A stretch of 18,265 bases of DNA from PALSA-660 sp036508875 (GCA_036508875.1 DATCGP010000007.1:1-18265); one strand, 5' to 3'; numbered from the stretch's first letter, positions 1-10,054 are shown. Made by a program: numbers and translations. The notes: generated from the letters alone by a model not told the origin.

Positions 1-3000
1 GTCGAACGCCTCGTCGCCGTCGCCCTGCATCAGGTACGCCAGGACGACCCAGATCGCGGCGTGCGTGTACTGGCCGCCGTTCTCCCTCACGCCCGGCACG
101 TATCCTTTGATGTACCCCGGGTCCTTCGGCGTCTTGTCGAACGGCGGATCCAGCAGCGCGATCAGGCCGTCCTCGCGGCGCACCAGGTGCTCCTGCACCG
201 CCTGGAGCGCTTCACGTGCATGCTCCGCGCCGCCGAGCCCGGAGATCGTCGCCCACGCCTGGGTGATTCCATCGATGCGACACTCCGCGGCGTTCCGGGT
301 ACCGAGCGGCGTGCCGTCGTCGAAGAACGCGCGCAGGTACCAGCCGCCGTCCCACCCTTCGGCCTCTGCCGCCTTGGCCAGCTCGGCCGCCTTCGCGCGG
401 TAGCGCCCGGCCCGCTCGCCGTCGCCGCGGGCTTCCACGATCGGAGCGAAACGCTCGAGCACGTCCGCGATGAACCACGCGAGCCAGACGCTCTCTCCGC
501 GACCCTCGTGGCCGACGCGGTTCATCCCGTCGTTCCAGTCTCCCCCGCCCATCAGAGGAAGCCCATGCGCCCCGGTGGACAGCGAGCACTCGATCGCCCG
601 CAGGCAGTGCTCGTAGACGTCGGCGGTCTGTTCGGTCGCGAGCGGCTGGACGTAGGCGTCCTCCTGCTCCAGCGGCAGGGGCTGCCCCTCGAGGAACGGC
701 GTCATCTCCGCGAGCACGCCGTCGTCCCCGGTGACGCGCAGGTACTCGGTGACGACGTACGGGAGCCAGAGGCGGTCGTCGGTCATGTGCGTCCGCACGC
801 CGCGGCCCGAGGACGGCTGCCACCAGTGCAGCACATCTCCTTCCGGGAACTGCCGACGCGACGCGTCGACGATCTGGTCGTGCGCCAGCTTCGGGTCCGC
901 GAGCAGGACCGCCATCACGTCCTGCAGCTGGTCGCGGAATCCGAACGCCCCACTGCTCTGGTAGGCCGCGGTCCTGCCGAGGATCCTGCACGCCATCGTC
1001 TGGTACAGCAGCCAGCGGTTCAGCATCAGGTCGAGCCGGGGATCGGGCGTTTTGACCTGGACGGTGGAGAGCAGGCCCTCCCACCGGTCGCGCGCCGACT
1101 TCTGCGCGGCTGCGGCGGCTCCCGGCTCGCGGTAGGCGGCGACCAGCTCGCGCGCTCGGTCGAGCGTCTCGGTCTGTCCGAGCAGGAAGACCGCCTCAGC
1201 ATCGGCATGCGCTTCGAGATCCATCTCGACCATCAGCGCGCCGCAGTTGTCGTGGAATCGGCCGGAGTCGCCGCCGAGCGACCGTCTGCGCATCGCCGCG
1301 GGATCGGCGGGGCGCCCGTTGCGGCCGACGAACTCGGTACGGCTCCCCGTCCACGACTGGAGCGGCCGGTCGCACGCGAGGAACGCCGGGCGCCCGGGGA
1401 AGTCCTGGTTGAACCAGTTGTGGGCGGTCAGCATGTCCGCCTCAGAGTCGAAGCGGGTCACGACCTGCTGCTGCGCGCCCGAACGCGACGATCCGAGTGC
1501 CCACTCGATGAAGTGAGTCACCGTGAGCTTGCGGGCGCGGTCCGTCGTGTTGTGCAGCTTCACTCGAACGAAGCGCACCGGGTCGTCGGCTGCCACGAAC
1601 CACTCGAGCACCGACTCGATGCCGTGCGACGCGTGCCGGAAGGTCGTGCATCCGGGTGCGTGGGTGATCGTGTACGTGCCGGGCGCGCGAGCGGCCATCG
1701 GCGTCGGGCTCCAGAACTCGCCCGTCTCCTCATCGCGCAGGTAGAAAGTCTCGCCGGTGCCGTCGCTGACGGCGTCGTTGTTCCAAGTGGTGATGCGGTT
1801 CTCGTGGCTGTTGAACGCCCACGTGCACCCGATCCCCGCCTCCGACACCATGCAGCCGAACTCGCGGCTGGCCATCACGTTGATCCACGGCGCAGGCGTG
1901 TTCTGCCCGTCGGTGAGCACGATCACATAGTCGCCGGTCTCCGGGTCGAAGCCACCGGTCCCGTTGTCGAACAGCAGCTGCGGGCGCACCTCGGTCCGCA
2001 GCATGTCGAGCCGCGGCGCGTGCATGGGCGCGAGCGCTTTCGGGGTCGCGGGCGGGCGCCGGCGTCGGTCGAGCTGCAGCTCGATAGTCCCGCCATCGCC
2101 TTCGAGGACGGCGCGGGCGGCGGAGATGAGCAAGTTAAGCACGTCGGGGTGCATCTGGTCGGCCCGGCGCAGGAAGATGCCTCCGGGCTTGTCGAGCAGC
2201 TGCAGGGCGTGTCCGGTGCGCATAAGCATGCGGAGGCGGTCATCGAACTCGTCGCTGTAGCCACTGGGCTTCGTGTTGAGCACGACCAGGTCGACGATGA
2301 GCCCCTTGTGACGCCAGTACTGGTGCGCGAGCAGCACCCGGCGCACGAGCGGCGCGTGCTCGAGGTCTTCGACGCGCACGAGCAGGATGGGGTAGTCACC
2401 CGACACCCCGAGCGACCACAGCCCGTTGACCGACAGCTCGTTCTCGCGCGGCGTCTGGACCTTGAGTGGCGAATAGGGGTCGGTGAGCAGCAGCCTGGAC
2501 GCGAGGCGCTCGAGCGCGATCGCCTCCTCCGGCGAGATCCCGAGGTCGCGCAGTTCGACCTGCGCGGCGGTCCACGCGAGGTTGATCGCGCGCTGCGCGC
2601 TGGCCGGGTCGTGGTACTTCTCGGTCAGCCGGACGGCCCTGTCGCGCGAGTCGGCGGCGCCGGTCACGTACACCACGCGCGCGCTCTCGCCCGGCTCGAT
2701 CCGAAGCCGGCCGCGGATCGCCGCACACGGGTCGAGCACCGGGCCGACGCCGCCGGCGAGCGGGCCGCTGCGCTCGAGCGCGAGGGGCCGGTCGGGACCG
2801 CGCAGACGGCCGAGAAACGCCGCCCGGTCTGTCTCGAACGAGGGCTCGCACGACTCCCCTTCGCAGGCCATCATGTGCAGCCCCCACGCCAGCCGCTCAT
2901 CCGCGCTCCGAGGACGGCGCGTGAACAGCACCGCGTGGGTGTCGGGCAGCTCCTCCGTCTCCACGAACAGGTTGGAGAAGGAGCGGTGCGCCTGGTCTCC

Positions 3001-6000
3001 GCGCTGGGCGCTCATCGCGATCTCGAGGTACGAGGTGACCTCGATGTCGCGACGGTGGTGCCCGCGGTTCGTGAAGGTCAGTTTCCGCACCTCCACGTCG
3101 TCCTCCGGCGAGACCGCAACCTCGATGTGCGTCTCGAGGTTGCCGTCGAGCCGGGTGAACTCGGCCTTGTCCGCGGCGAACGAGACCCGGTACTCGTCGG
3201 GCTGCTTGATCCACGGGTTGTGGGGTACCGAGAAGACCTCGGCGCTGTCCAGGTCACGCACGTAGAAGAACGTGCCCCAGCAGTCGCGAGTGACGTCCTC
3301 GCGGTATCGCGTGACCGACAGCCCTTGCCATCGCGAGTAACCGCCGCCGCCGTTCGTGACCATGACGGAGTAGCGGCCGTTGGAGAGGAAGCGTGTCGCC
3401 GGCGCCGGGTTGGTCGCGCTGTGGTAGACCCGCGCGACCGGCACCGCCAGCTCGCGTACCGACCGTACGTGGGCGACCTCCGCGGCCCGGGGTGCGAGCA
3501 TCTCGACGCCGCGCGGGACGCGCTCCTGGAGGAGCAGGTCGGCCGAGGCCACCGTGGGGTCCGAGTGGAAGCGGGTGCGCATCTTCTCGCCGGTGAGCTC
3601 GTTGCCGATCGCCACGAACGCCATGCCCTGATGGTGCGCGAAGTAAGCGCGGACTACCGCCCGCCGGTTGCCGGCCGGCACCCTGCCGGCCGTGTAGTCG
3701 ATCGACTCGTAGAACCCGTAGCGTCCTTCGGCGCCCTGCTCGGCGAACGCCTCGAACTCGGCGACGACCCCGCGCGGGTCGATCGGCAGGGCGAGCAGCG
3801 CGGCGTACGGCGCCACGACGACGTCGTCGGCAAGGCCGCGCTTGAGCCCCAACCCGGGCACCCCGAACGCCTGGTACTGGTAGGTGGAGTCGGCATCCCT
3901 GGCGTTGAAAGCGGACTCCGAGACCCCCCACGGGATACCGCGGTCCGCCGCGTACTGCCGTTGCCTGCGCACCACCGTCTCGTAGGTCTCGTCCAGGATC
4001 GTGCCCCGCCACGAGCGCATGACGAGCAGCGGCATCAGGTACTCGAACATCGAGCCGGACCACGACACCAGCGCCCGCCCGGTCCCCGAGTCGGTGAGCT
4101 GCCGGCCGAGCCGGAACCAGTGCGCCTGAGGTACGTCCCCCTTCGCCACCGCGAGGAAGCTCGCCAGCCGGGCCTCGCTCGCGAGCAGGTCGTAGAAGGA
4201 GTCGTCGAGGCGCCCTTCCGTCAGGTTGTAGCCGATGGAGAACAGCAGCCTCGACTCGTCGAACAGCACAGCGAAGTCGGTGTGCTCCCACATCTCGCGC
4301 GCGATGTCGGCCGACAGCCGCGCCCGCACGAGCAGGCCCATGCAGACTCCGCGGCCGTCGCGGATGCCTCGGCCGACCCGCTCGGCCCACACGCGCGCAT
4401 CGTCGGATTCCGCGTTCTGCGCAAGCTCATCGAGCGCCGCGAGCGCGCGGTCCAGTCCCTCGGCGAGTCCGACCAGCGACGGCACGAACTCCAGCAAGGG
4501 GCGCAGCTCAGGCCGCCCGCGCACCTCGGCCGGTGCCTGTCCGATCAGCCCGGCCCACGGCGCGAGGTCGTTGAGCATGTCCAGCGGCCCGCGAACTGAG
4601 CGAACGACGTCCAGGCACGCGGCGCGGGTCCGCTCGAGCGGAGTGGACGGCCACAGGGACGGCTCGGCGAGCGAGGAAGCCATCGGCTGTCCGCCCGCAT
4701 CCGCCATCGCCTCGGTCGCCACACCCGCGGTCGCCGCATCCGCCTCCCGCCCCAGCCCCTCGAGCCGCCGCTCGACCAGAGCCGCGTCGAACGATAACCG
4801 CTCCAGCAAGAGGTGCCATCCACCCAGGTCGTCGGGCTTCTCGGCGGCCTCGACCGCCCGCGCGACGGCGTCCAGCGAATCACGCAGGCCCTGCACCGCG
4901 TCGGCGCGCCCGAGCGCATGCCTCTCGTCGCGCAGGTCCTCGATCGCCAGCACCACGGTGTCGCGCACTCCCGACAGCAGCTGGTCGCCCAGCAGCGGGG
5001 CCTCCGTGTCCTCCAGCAGACCGATCCGCAGCGTCAGGAGGTGGCCGGCAAGGTTGCCCGAGTCCACCGTCGACACGTATGCGGGACGCAGAGGCTCCTG
5101 AGTCTCGATGTCGTACCAGTTGTAGAAGTGGCCCTCGTGACGGGCAAGGCCCGCCATCGCCGTGAGCGTCGCCTCCACGCGTCCGGTCATGTCCGCGAGG
5201 CTCACGTAGCCCAGGTCGTAGGCGTTCAGGTAGGACAGCAGCTGGAGGCCTAGGTTCGTGGGCGAGGTGCGCCACGCGACCATGCCGACAGGGTCCTCCT
5301 GGAAGTTGTCCGGGGCCAGGTGGTGGCTGCGCTCGGTGACGAACGTGTCGAAGAAACGCCACGTCTTGCGCGCGGCCCGGCGCAGCGCGCGCCGCTGCTT
5401 CGTGGTGAGCGTCTCATGTCGCGAAGGGGTCGGTTCCGAGATCCACAGCGCCAGGGCCGGGCCGGCGAGCCACCCGATCGCGAACAGCGCCGCGACCCCG
5501 AAGCGCTCCTGACGTGCGAACGCGCCGGCCGCGAGCAGAAGTATCGCCACGGCCGCCGACGGGCCGAGCGCCCTCCAGAAGGCGGCCGGCGTCCGCCCGG
5601 CGCTCTGCTCGGCCTCGGCGGCTGTGACCCACTTGAGCAGGTGCCGCCGGCTGACGGCCATGCGCCACAGGGTGCGCACGATCGCGTCGACCATCAGGAA
5701 CGCCTCGTGCGGGAGCACGGCCATCTCGTACAAGCCGCGAACGGAGTTCGCGAAGAAGTCGCGCATGATGTCCGGGATCTGCGACCTCAGGCTCATCGAC
5801 CTCGGCCGTGAGATCACCGAGTCCGCGAGCGAGAAGTACGCGGGGAACAGCACGACCGCTGGCAGGAACAGGGCCCACGCCAGCCCCCGCCCGGGCAGGA
5901 CGAGCCACCCGACCGTGAACACGAGCAATGTGACCGGCGCCACGAGCGAGCGCCGCAGGTTGTCCACGACCTTCCATCGGTGGAGCGCCGACATCGGGTT

Positions 6001-8400
6001 GGGCACGAGGTCGCCGTCCTGGTTGCGGACCCTCGTGCCGAGGAACGGCAGCGTCTGCCAATCGCCACGGACCCAGCGATGGACACGCCCTGCGTTCGAC
6101 AGGTAGTTCGCAGGGTAGTCGTCGATCACTTCTATGTCGCTGGCAAGCCCGGTGCGCAGGAAGCAGCCCTCGATCAGGTCGTGCGACAGCAACGCGTTCT
6201 CGGGGAACGCTCCGTGCAGCACGCCGAGGAACACGTCGACCTCGAAGATGCCCTTGCCGGTGAACGAACCTTCGGCGAAGACGTCCTGGTAGGTGTCGGA
6301 GACCGCCGACGCGTAGGGATCGATGCCGGTGCCGCTGGAGTACATGAGCGAGAAGCGCGACCTGTGGGCGCCCGGCAGCGACATGCCCACGCGAGGCTGG
6401 ATCAGGCCGTAGCCGCGCCGGACGCGGCCGTCGCCCGGCTGCCACCGCGCGCGATTGAGAGGGTGGGCGATCGTCGCGATCAGACGCTTGACCGCGTCCC
6501 TGGGCACGACGGTATCGGCGTCGACCGACAGCACGTAGGTGACGTTGCGAAGCCACTCCTGGTCGCCGATGCGCGTGTGGATCGATGTGGATGGACCGTT
6601 GCGCAGCTCCCAGACGAACTCGTCGATGAATCCGCGCTTGCGCTCCCACCCCATCCAGGACTGCTCGCTCTCGCTGAACCGGCGTCCACGCAGCACGAGG
6701 TGGAACGGCCGTTCTCCCACCTCCGCCGCGTAGCGCTCGTTGAGCTCCTCGATGCCGCGCCGGGCCGCTTCGCACACGGGGCCGTCCGCGAGGACCTGAT
6801 CCGCATCCGCCGGCGCCGGGTCCCCGAGGAAGGCGAAATGGACGTTGGGATCCCGGTTCGCCAGATAGGCGACCTCGAGCCCGTCGATGACGCCTGCGAC
6901 GTTCGGGACCGAAAGCAGCAGTGATGGTACGACGACCACGGTGCGCCGTTCGTCGGCGACAGGTGCGTGGGGGTCGAGCTTCGGCAGCGCGCGAGGCGGG
7001 AACGCCGCCGCTGCCAACCGGTTGGTCAGCGCGATGCCCAGATCCGAGAGCGGCACCAGCGACACCAGGAGCAGCCCGACCAGCGGCCAGCCCCTGAGCC
7101 CCTGCTCGGAAGCGTAGAACCACAGTCCGGAGGCGAAGCCGGCGGTCGTAAGCGTCATCAGGCCAAAGTAGAACGTGCGCCGGAACCTCAACGGCCCCCT
7201 GAACAGGTGCTCGCGGAAGCGCGGCCGATACCCTATCGCGCTCTCCACCTCGTACCGGCCGGACCTGATCAGCCAGTGGCCGACGTGCCCGGCGACCTCG
7301 TCCTCCGGGTCGGCTGCGATGGCGGCCTCGCACCGGGCGATGATCGACTCGGCCAGCTCGATCTCCCCGAGCGGGGAGCGCTTGGACAACTCCTCGAGCG
7401 AGTGCCGGTAGCGGTCGCGACTGGCGAAGTCCATCCCGGCGTACGCACCCGCGGGGTCACGGCGCAGTACCCGCTCGACGCGCGACACGTCCTCGAAGAA
7501 GTCGTTCCAGTCCAGGGCGTTGAGGAGGCGGATCGAACCGATGGCGTTGGCTATCGAGACCTGGTCGGCCGCCTGAGTGCGCTGGTGCAGGACACCCTCG
7601 CCCTCGAGGTTCATCGACAGGGACGAGAGCCGCCCCGCCAGCCAGGAGTTCACGACGTCGGCCGCGAGCTCGGCGGCCTGCAGCCGCTGCGCGAGCCTGA
7701 GCAGGAAGACCGGCGAGTCGTGCCTTGGCTCGGTACCGATGCGCGCGAGCAGCTCCGGAAGCGAGTCCGGATCGTTCTGCTCGGCCAGCGTGAAGCGGTC
7801 CGCCCACGCGTCCGCCGCGTCCTCGTCGAGATGCGATTGCAGGACGCTGCGCGAGAGCCTTCGCAGGTTCTCCACGAGCCCGATGCGGAGCATGATCGGC
7901 ACGGCCCAGCATTCGCCGATCGTGAGCGGCACGACCTCCTGGAACGCGTCGACGAACCCGAGCAGCGCGCCGACGTCCAAGCGCGAGTCGGTGCGGGAGA
8001 TGATCGAGACCACTGCCTCGTAGACCCGCGGCAGCCCCTCATTCGGGCCCGACTCGAGGCGAGGGAGCTCCATGCCGTAGCGGACCGGCAGGTCCTCGCG
8101 CACTTCGCGGACCTGCTGTTCGATCAGGTAGTAGTTGTCGAGCAGCCACTCGCCCGCCGGGGATACCGCGCGGGGGCCCTGCGCCGCGCGGTTCAGCGCA
8201 GCGTTGTCCGCGGCCAGGTCCTTCGCAGCACGCGCGATCAGGGACAGCAGCGGCGTCGTGCGGAATCTGCCGCCAGCGGCCGTGCGCTGGCCCGCCGCGA
8301 TCCGCCGCGCCTCTTCGGCCAGGCGGTCCGGTCCGAGAAGCTCATCGCGGAAGGGCGACTCCGGAGCGGAGTCGCGCCGGGCCGTGGCCGGTCCGGGCAT
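1..8400 (-). CDS. ndvB: Cyclic beta-1,2-glucan synthase-like protein (NdvB/ChvB/Cgs family), C-terminus cut by window edge
   Basis: One uninterrupted minus-strand frame of 2800 codons runs off the left edge. Proteobacterial NdvB/Cgs proteins are about 2830-2870 residues, so only a short C-terminal piece should be missing. Family knowledge: a membrane enzyme makes beta-1,2-glucan from UDP-glucose, cyclises it, and a phosphorylase-type domain sets its length. Visible parts in order: a soluble N-terminus; hydrophobic pairs near residues 408-460, 817-860 and 949-988 (six likely membrane segments); between the first two pairs a GT84-type domain with VDADT at 626-630, an SHDLIEG acid motif near 737-743 and RVHRW at 772-776 (the R/QxxRW motif); a glucoamylase-like domain around 1480-1600 with GIPWGVSESA; then large beta-rich GH94-like repeats ending in GGDWNDGM near 2619-2626, the expected general-acid region. 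The ATG at 8400 follows a GGAGG (8405-8409) at ideal spacing. Product in this host is inferred; it could be linear glucan or another beta-glucan. Confidence 0.92.
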   Translation of the reverse strand, partial: MPGPATARRDSAPESPFRDELLGPDRLAEEARRIAAGQRTAAGGRFRTTPLLSLIARAAKDLAADNAALNRAAQGPRAVSPAGEWLLDNYYLIEQQVREVREDLPVRYGMELPRLESGPNEGLPRVYEAVVSIISRTDSRLDVGALLGFVDAFQEVVPLTIGECWAVPIMLRIGLVENLRRLSRSVLQSHLDEDAADAWADRFTLAEQNDPDSLPELLARIGTEPRHDSPVFLLRLAQRLQAAELAADVVNSWLAGRLSSLSMNLEGEGVLHQRTQAADQVSIANAIGSIRLLNALDWNDFFEDVSRVERVLRRDPAGAYAGMDFASRDRYRHSLEELSKRSPLGEIELAESIIARCEAAIAADPEDEVAGHVGHWLIRSGRYEVESAIGYRPRFREHLFRGPLRFRRTFYFGLMTLTTAGFASGLWFYASEQGLRGWPLVGLLLVSLVPLSDLGIALTNRLAAAAFPPRALPKLDPHAPVADERRTVVVVPSLLLSVPNVAGVIDGLEVAYLANRDPNVHFAFLGDPAPADADQVLADGPVCEAARRGIEELNERYAAEVGERPFHLVLRGRRFSESEQSWMGWERKRGFIDEFVWELRNGPSTSIHTRIGDQEWLRNVTYVLSVDADTVVPRDAVKRLIATIAHPLNRARWQPGDGRVRRGYGLIQPRVGMSLPGAHRSRFSLMYSSGTGIDPYASAVSDTYQDVFAEGSFTGKGIFEVDVFLGVLHGAFPENALLSHDLIEGCFLRTGLASDIEVIDDYPANYLSNAGRVHRWVRGDWQTLPFLGTRVRNQDGDLVPNPMSALHRWKVVDNLRRSLVAPVTLLVFTVGWLVLPGRGLAWALFLPAVVLFPAYFSLADSVISRPRSMSLRSQIPDIMRDFFANSVRGLYEMAVLPHEAFLMVDAIVRTLWRMAVSRRHLLKWVTAAEAEQSAGRTPAAFWRALGPSAAVAILLLAAGAFARQERFGVAALFAIGWLAGPALALWISEPTPSRHETLTTKQRRALRRAARKTWRFFDTFVTERSHHLAPDNFQEDPVGMVAWRTSPTNLGLQLLSYLNAYDLGYVSLADMTGRVEATLTAMAGLARHEGHFYNWYDIETQEPLRPAYVSTVDSGNLAGHLLTLRIGLLEDTEAPLLGDQLLSGVRDTVVLAIEDLRDERHALGRADAVQGLRDSLDAVARAVEAAEKPDDLGGWHLLLERLSFDAALVERRLEGLGREADAATAGVATEAMADAGGQPMASSLAEPSLWPSTPLERTRAACLDVVRSVRGPLDMLNDLAPWAGLIGQAPAEVRGRPELRPLLEFVPSLVGLAEGLDRALAALDELAQNAESDDARVWAERVGRGIRDGRGVCMGLLVRARLSADIAREMWEHTDFAVLFDESRLLFSIGYNLTEGRLDDSFYDLLASEARLASFLAVAKGDVPQAHWFRLGRQLTDSGTGRALVSWSGSMFEYLMPLLVMRSWRGTILDETYETVVRRQRQYAADRGIPWGVSESAFNARDADSTYQYQAFGVPGLGLKRGLADDVVVAPYAALLALPIDPRGVVAEFEAFAEQGAEGRYGFYESIDYTAGRVPAGNRRAVVRAYFAHHQGMAFVAIGNELTGEKMRTRFHSDPTVASADLLLQERVPRGVEMLAPRAAEVAHVRSVRELAVPVARVYHSATNPAPATRFLSNGRYSVMVTNGGGGYSRWQGLSVTRYREDVTRDCWGTFFYVRDLDSAEVFSVPHNPWIKQPDEYRVSFAADKAEFTRLDGNLETHIEVAVSPEDDVEVRKLTFTNRGHHRRDIEVTSYLEIAMSAQRGDQAHRSFSNLFVETEELPDTHAVLFTRRPRSADERLAWGLHMMACEGESCEPSFETDRAAFLGRLRGPDRPLALERSGPLAGGVGPVLDPCAAIRGRLRIEPGESARVVYVTGAADSRDRAVRLTEKYHDPASAQRAINLAWTAAQVELRDLGISPEEAIALERLASRLLLTDPYSPLKVQTPRENELSVNGLWSLGVSGDYPILLVRVEDLEHAPLVRRVLLAHQYWRHKGLIVDLVVLNTKPSGYSDEFDDRLRMLMRTGHALQLLDKPGGIFLRRADQMHPDVLNLLISAARAVLEGDGGTIELQLDRRRRPPATPKALAPMHAPRLDMLRTEVRPQLLFDNGTGGFDPETGDYVIVLTDGQNTPAPWINVMASREFGCMVSEAGIGCTWAFNSHENRITTWNNDAVSDGTGETFYLRDEETGEFWSPTPMAARAPGTYTITHAPGCTTFRHASHGIESVLEWFVAADDPVRFVRVKLHNTTDRARKLTVTHFIEWALGSSRSGAQQQVVTRFDSEADMLTAHNWFNQDFPGRPAFLACDRPLQSWTGSRTEFVGRNGRPADPAAMRRRSLGGDSGRFHDNCGALMVEMDLEAHADAEAVFLLGQTETLDRARELVAAYREPGAAAAAQKSARDRWEGLLSTVQVKTPDPRLDLMLNRWLLYQTMACRILGRTAAYQSSGAFGFRDQLQDVMAVLLADPKLAHDQIVDASRRQFPEGDVLHWWQPSSGRGVRTHMTDDRLWLPYVVTEYLRVTGDDGVLAEMTPFLEGQPLPLEQEDAYVQPLATEQTADVYEHCLRAIECSLSTGAHGLPLMGGGDWNDGMNRVGHEGRGESVWLAWFIADVLERFAPIVEARGDGERAGRYRAKAAELAKAAEAEGWDGGWYLRAFFDDGTPLGTRNAAECRIDGITQAWATISGLGGAEHAREALQAVQEHLVRREDGLIALLDPPFDKTPKDPGYIKGYVPGVRENGGQYTHAAIWVVLAYLMQGDGDEAFD

Positions 8401-8517
8401 AGGTCCTCCAGTGGCGTTCGCTTCGGGGGCTCGACACAGTGGTGCATGCCCGAATCAACCCTACACCAAGCCGGCGGCCCCGACACCGGCGCGTGGGACG
8501 ATCGCGCGCCCGCGCGC

Positions 8518-9798
8518 CTACACCTTCACGTGCGTGATCAGGTACTCCAGGTAGCGCGACTTCATCTGCTTGCTCGCCATCGCCTGCTTGATCGGCGGCA
8601 GCTTCAGGATGACCCCGAGCACGCTCGCCATGGCTCTGTGGTTCCACATGACGTGGTTGTCGAAGATGAGGTTCTGCAGGTCGCCGCGCTCTATCGCCAT
8701 GACCACGCTGCGGTGGACCGAGTTGACCGGCGTGATGACGCGCGAGGGGCGCGACTTCAGCCCCAGCGCTGCGCGCGAGCACACGCGCACACACACGCCG
8801 CAGCCGAGGCACAGGTCCTCGTTGACTTTGGCCCGCTTCGCGTTCGGGTGGGCCGGGTCGTTCGCGGAGACCATCGTCATCGCTTCCACCGGACAGGCGG
8901 ATACGCACTTCCCGCACCCGTTGCAGGCCGCGTCGGCCACCACCGGCATGAAGTTCGAGGTATGCACCGGGTTGAGCATCCCGAACTTGCGAGCGGCGAT
9001 CATCGCTTCGCAACAACATCCGCAGCAGTTGCAGATGAAGCTGACGCTCTCGCGCACGTTCTCGCCGAACTGCACGAGGTTGCTCTCGTAGGCCTGGTCG
9101 AGCAGGGCGAGCCCCTCGCTCACGTCGACCGGGCGCGCGTAGCCGTGCCGGGTCAGCGAGTCAGCGGTCCCGTTGAACGTCATGCAGATCTCCATCGGAG
9201 CGTCGCAGTTGCGCCCCACATGGGACATCTTGTGTCGGCAGTAGCAGGTGCCGACCCCCCGGTGCGTGGCGGTGCGGATGACCTCGCTCGCGCGCTCGTA
9301 GTCGAGCACATGCAGGGCGTTGTCGTTGGACAGCACCGGCTCGTGGACGAACACGCGCCCCAACTGCGTCTCACCGGTGGCGAACAGCGCCTTGATGAAC
9401 TCCTCTTCCACGTTCAGGTACTGATAGAAGAGTTCGCCGAGCAGCTTCTGGTCGACGTCACCGCGGGTCCGCATCATCGAGAACTCGAAGAAGCCGGCCA
9501 TCGGCGGCGGCAGGATGTAGTGGGTCTCGCCCTCGTGCTCCGAGTCGAGCAGGATCGCGCGGCCGGCCAGCTCATCGAGCACCTTGCGGGTCTCGGTGAG
9601 GTCCATCTTCAGGATCTTCGCGGCCTTGGCGGCCGTGAACGGCTTGATCGGCAGCTGGGCGACGACCGCCGCCTCACGCTCGCTGAACAGGACCGACAGG
9701 ATCTTGTACAGCGACTCGGAGGGCGGGGCGCCTTGGGGGAACCGGTTCAGGCGATCGACCAGATCTGTGTAGCCGGACTTCAGGGAGTTGTGGGACAC
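8518..9798 (-). CDS. Winged-helix / 4Fe-4S dicluster ferredoxin-type protein
   Basis: 426 residues. The GTG start at 9798 is preferred because AAGGAG lies just upstream; the frame stays open a further 72 codons to an ATG at 10014, but that part is Arg-rich and not protein-like. Residues about 30-100 look like a winged-helix domain (helical AAKAAKILKMDLTETRKVL stretch, then a strand-rich wing). The middle holds Cys185/Cys187 (GTCYCRHK), Cys198 and Cys205, followed by an unusual cluster CNCCGCCC at 256-263. The C-terminal part has two ferredoxin motifs, CNGCGKCVSAC (292-302) and CLGCGVCVRVC (330-340), each able to hold a [4Fe-4S] cluster. A soluble electron-transfer or redox-sensing protein is likely; partner and substrate are not evident. 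It lies 117 bp upstream of the glucan synthase gene on the same strand, but no functional tie is seen. Such proteins are commonest in anaerobes. Confidence 0.85.
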   Translation of the reverse strand: MSHNSLKSGYTDLVDRLNRFPQGAPPSESLYKILSVLFSEREAAVVAQLPIKPFTAAKAAKILKMDLTETRKVLDELAGRAILLDSEHEGETHYILPPPMAGFFEFSMMRTRGDVDQKLLGELFYQYLNVEEEFIKALFATGETQLGRVFVHEPVLSNDNALHVLDYERASEVIRTATHRGVGTCYCRHKMSHVGRNCDAPMEICMTFNGTADSLTRHGYARPVDVSEGLALLDQAYESNLVQFGENVRESVSFICNCCGCCCEAMIAARKFGMLNPVHTSNFMPVVADAACNGCGKCVSACPVEAMTMVSANDPAHPNAKRAKVNEDLCLGCGVCVRVCSRAALGLKSRPSRVITPVNSVHRSVVMAIERGDLQNLIFDNHVMWNHRAMASVLGVILKLPPIKQAMASKQMKSRYLEYLITHVKV

Positions 9799-10054
9799 GG
9801 GACTCCTTCGTCGGTGAAGCCGATCGGATTCGTGGAGCCGGGACGCTCGCTGCCCATTCTCCCACCGGGACCGCCCTTCACGCACGGGTATTGTCCTACC
9901 GGCGAGCCGCGAGGTCCGGCCGGCGCGCGAAAGATCTGCCGGATCCTGCGTATGGACGGAGGTGAGGCGCGGAACACTCACCGGTAGTACGCTGGTGACG
10001 CCTTGAAGCTGCACACAGAGGTGTCAGCCGCTCGAGCGCGAGTGGGGGTCGCAG
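9799..10054. promoter_or_regulatory. Divergent intergenic region with a possible operator
   Basis: This 256-bp spacer separates the divergent Fe-S protein and glycosyltransferase genes and should hold both promoters. A 6-bp inverted repeat, GGTGAG (9961-9966) and CTCACC (9977-9982), separated by 10 bases, sits just before a weak plus-strand -10-like TAGTAC (9985-9990). No convincing -35 box is visible on either strand. The AAGGAG ribosome site of the Fe-S gene is at its left end. Regulatory reading is inference. Confidence 0.35.

Noticed and set aside
61..4599. Plus-strand open frame of 1512 codons opposite the glucan synthase gene
   Set aside because: Composition is dominated by Arg, Val, Glu, His and Pro with no recognisable motif; it is the expected antisense shadow of a gene with G/C-ending codons.
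8503..8516. Alternating CG hairpin after the Fe-S gene as a terminator
   Set aside because: The CGCGCG arms are separated by only two bases, there is no T run, and such runs are common in this composition.
6967..9987. Plus-strand open frame of 1006 codons spanning two minus-strand genes
   Set aside because: It runs across the Fe-S gene, the spacer and the start of the glucan synthase gene and shows the same shadow composition; the minus-strand products have clear domains.
9799..10014. 72-codon N-terminal extension of the Fe-S protein
   Set aside because: Arg/Ser-rich and not protein-like; the GTG at 9798 has a strong ribosome site.
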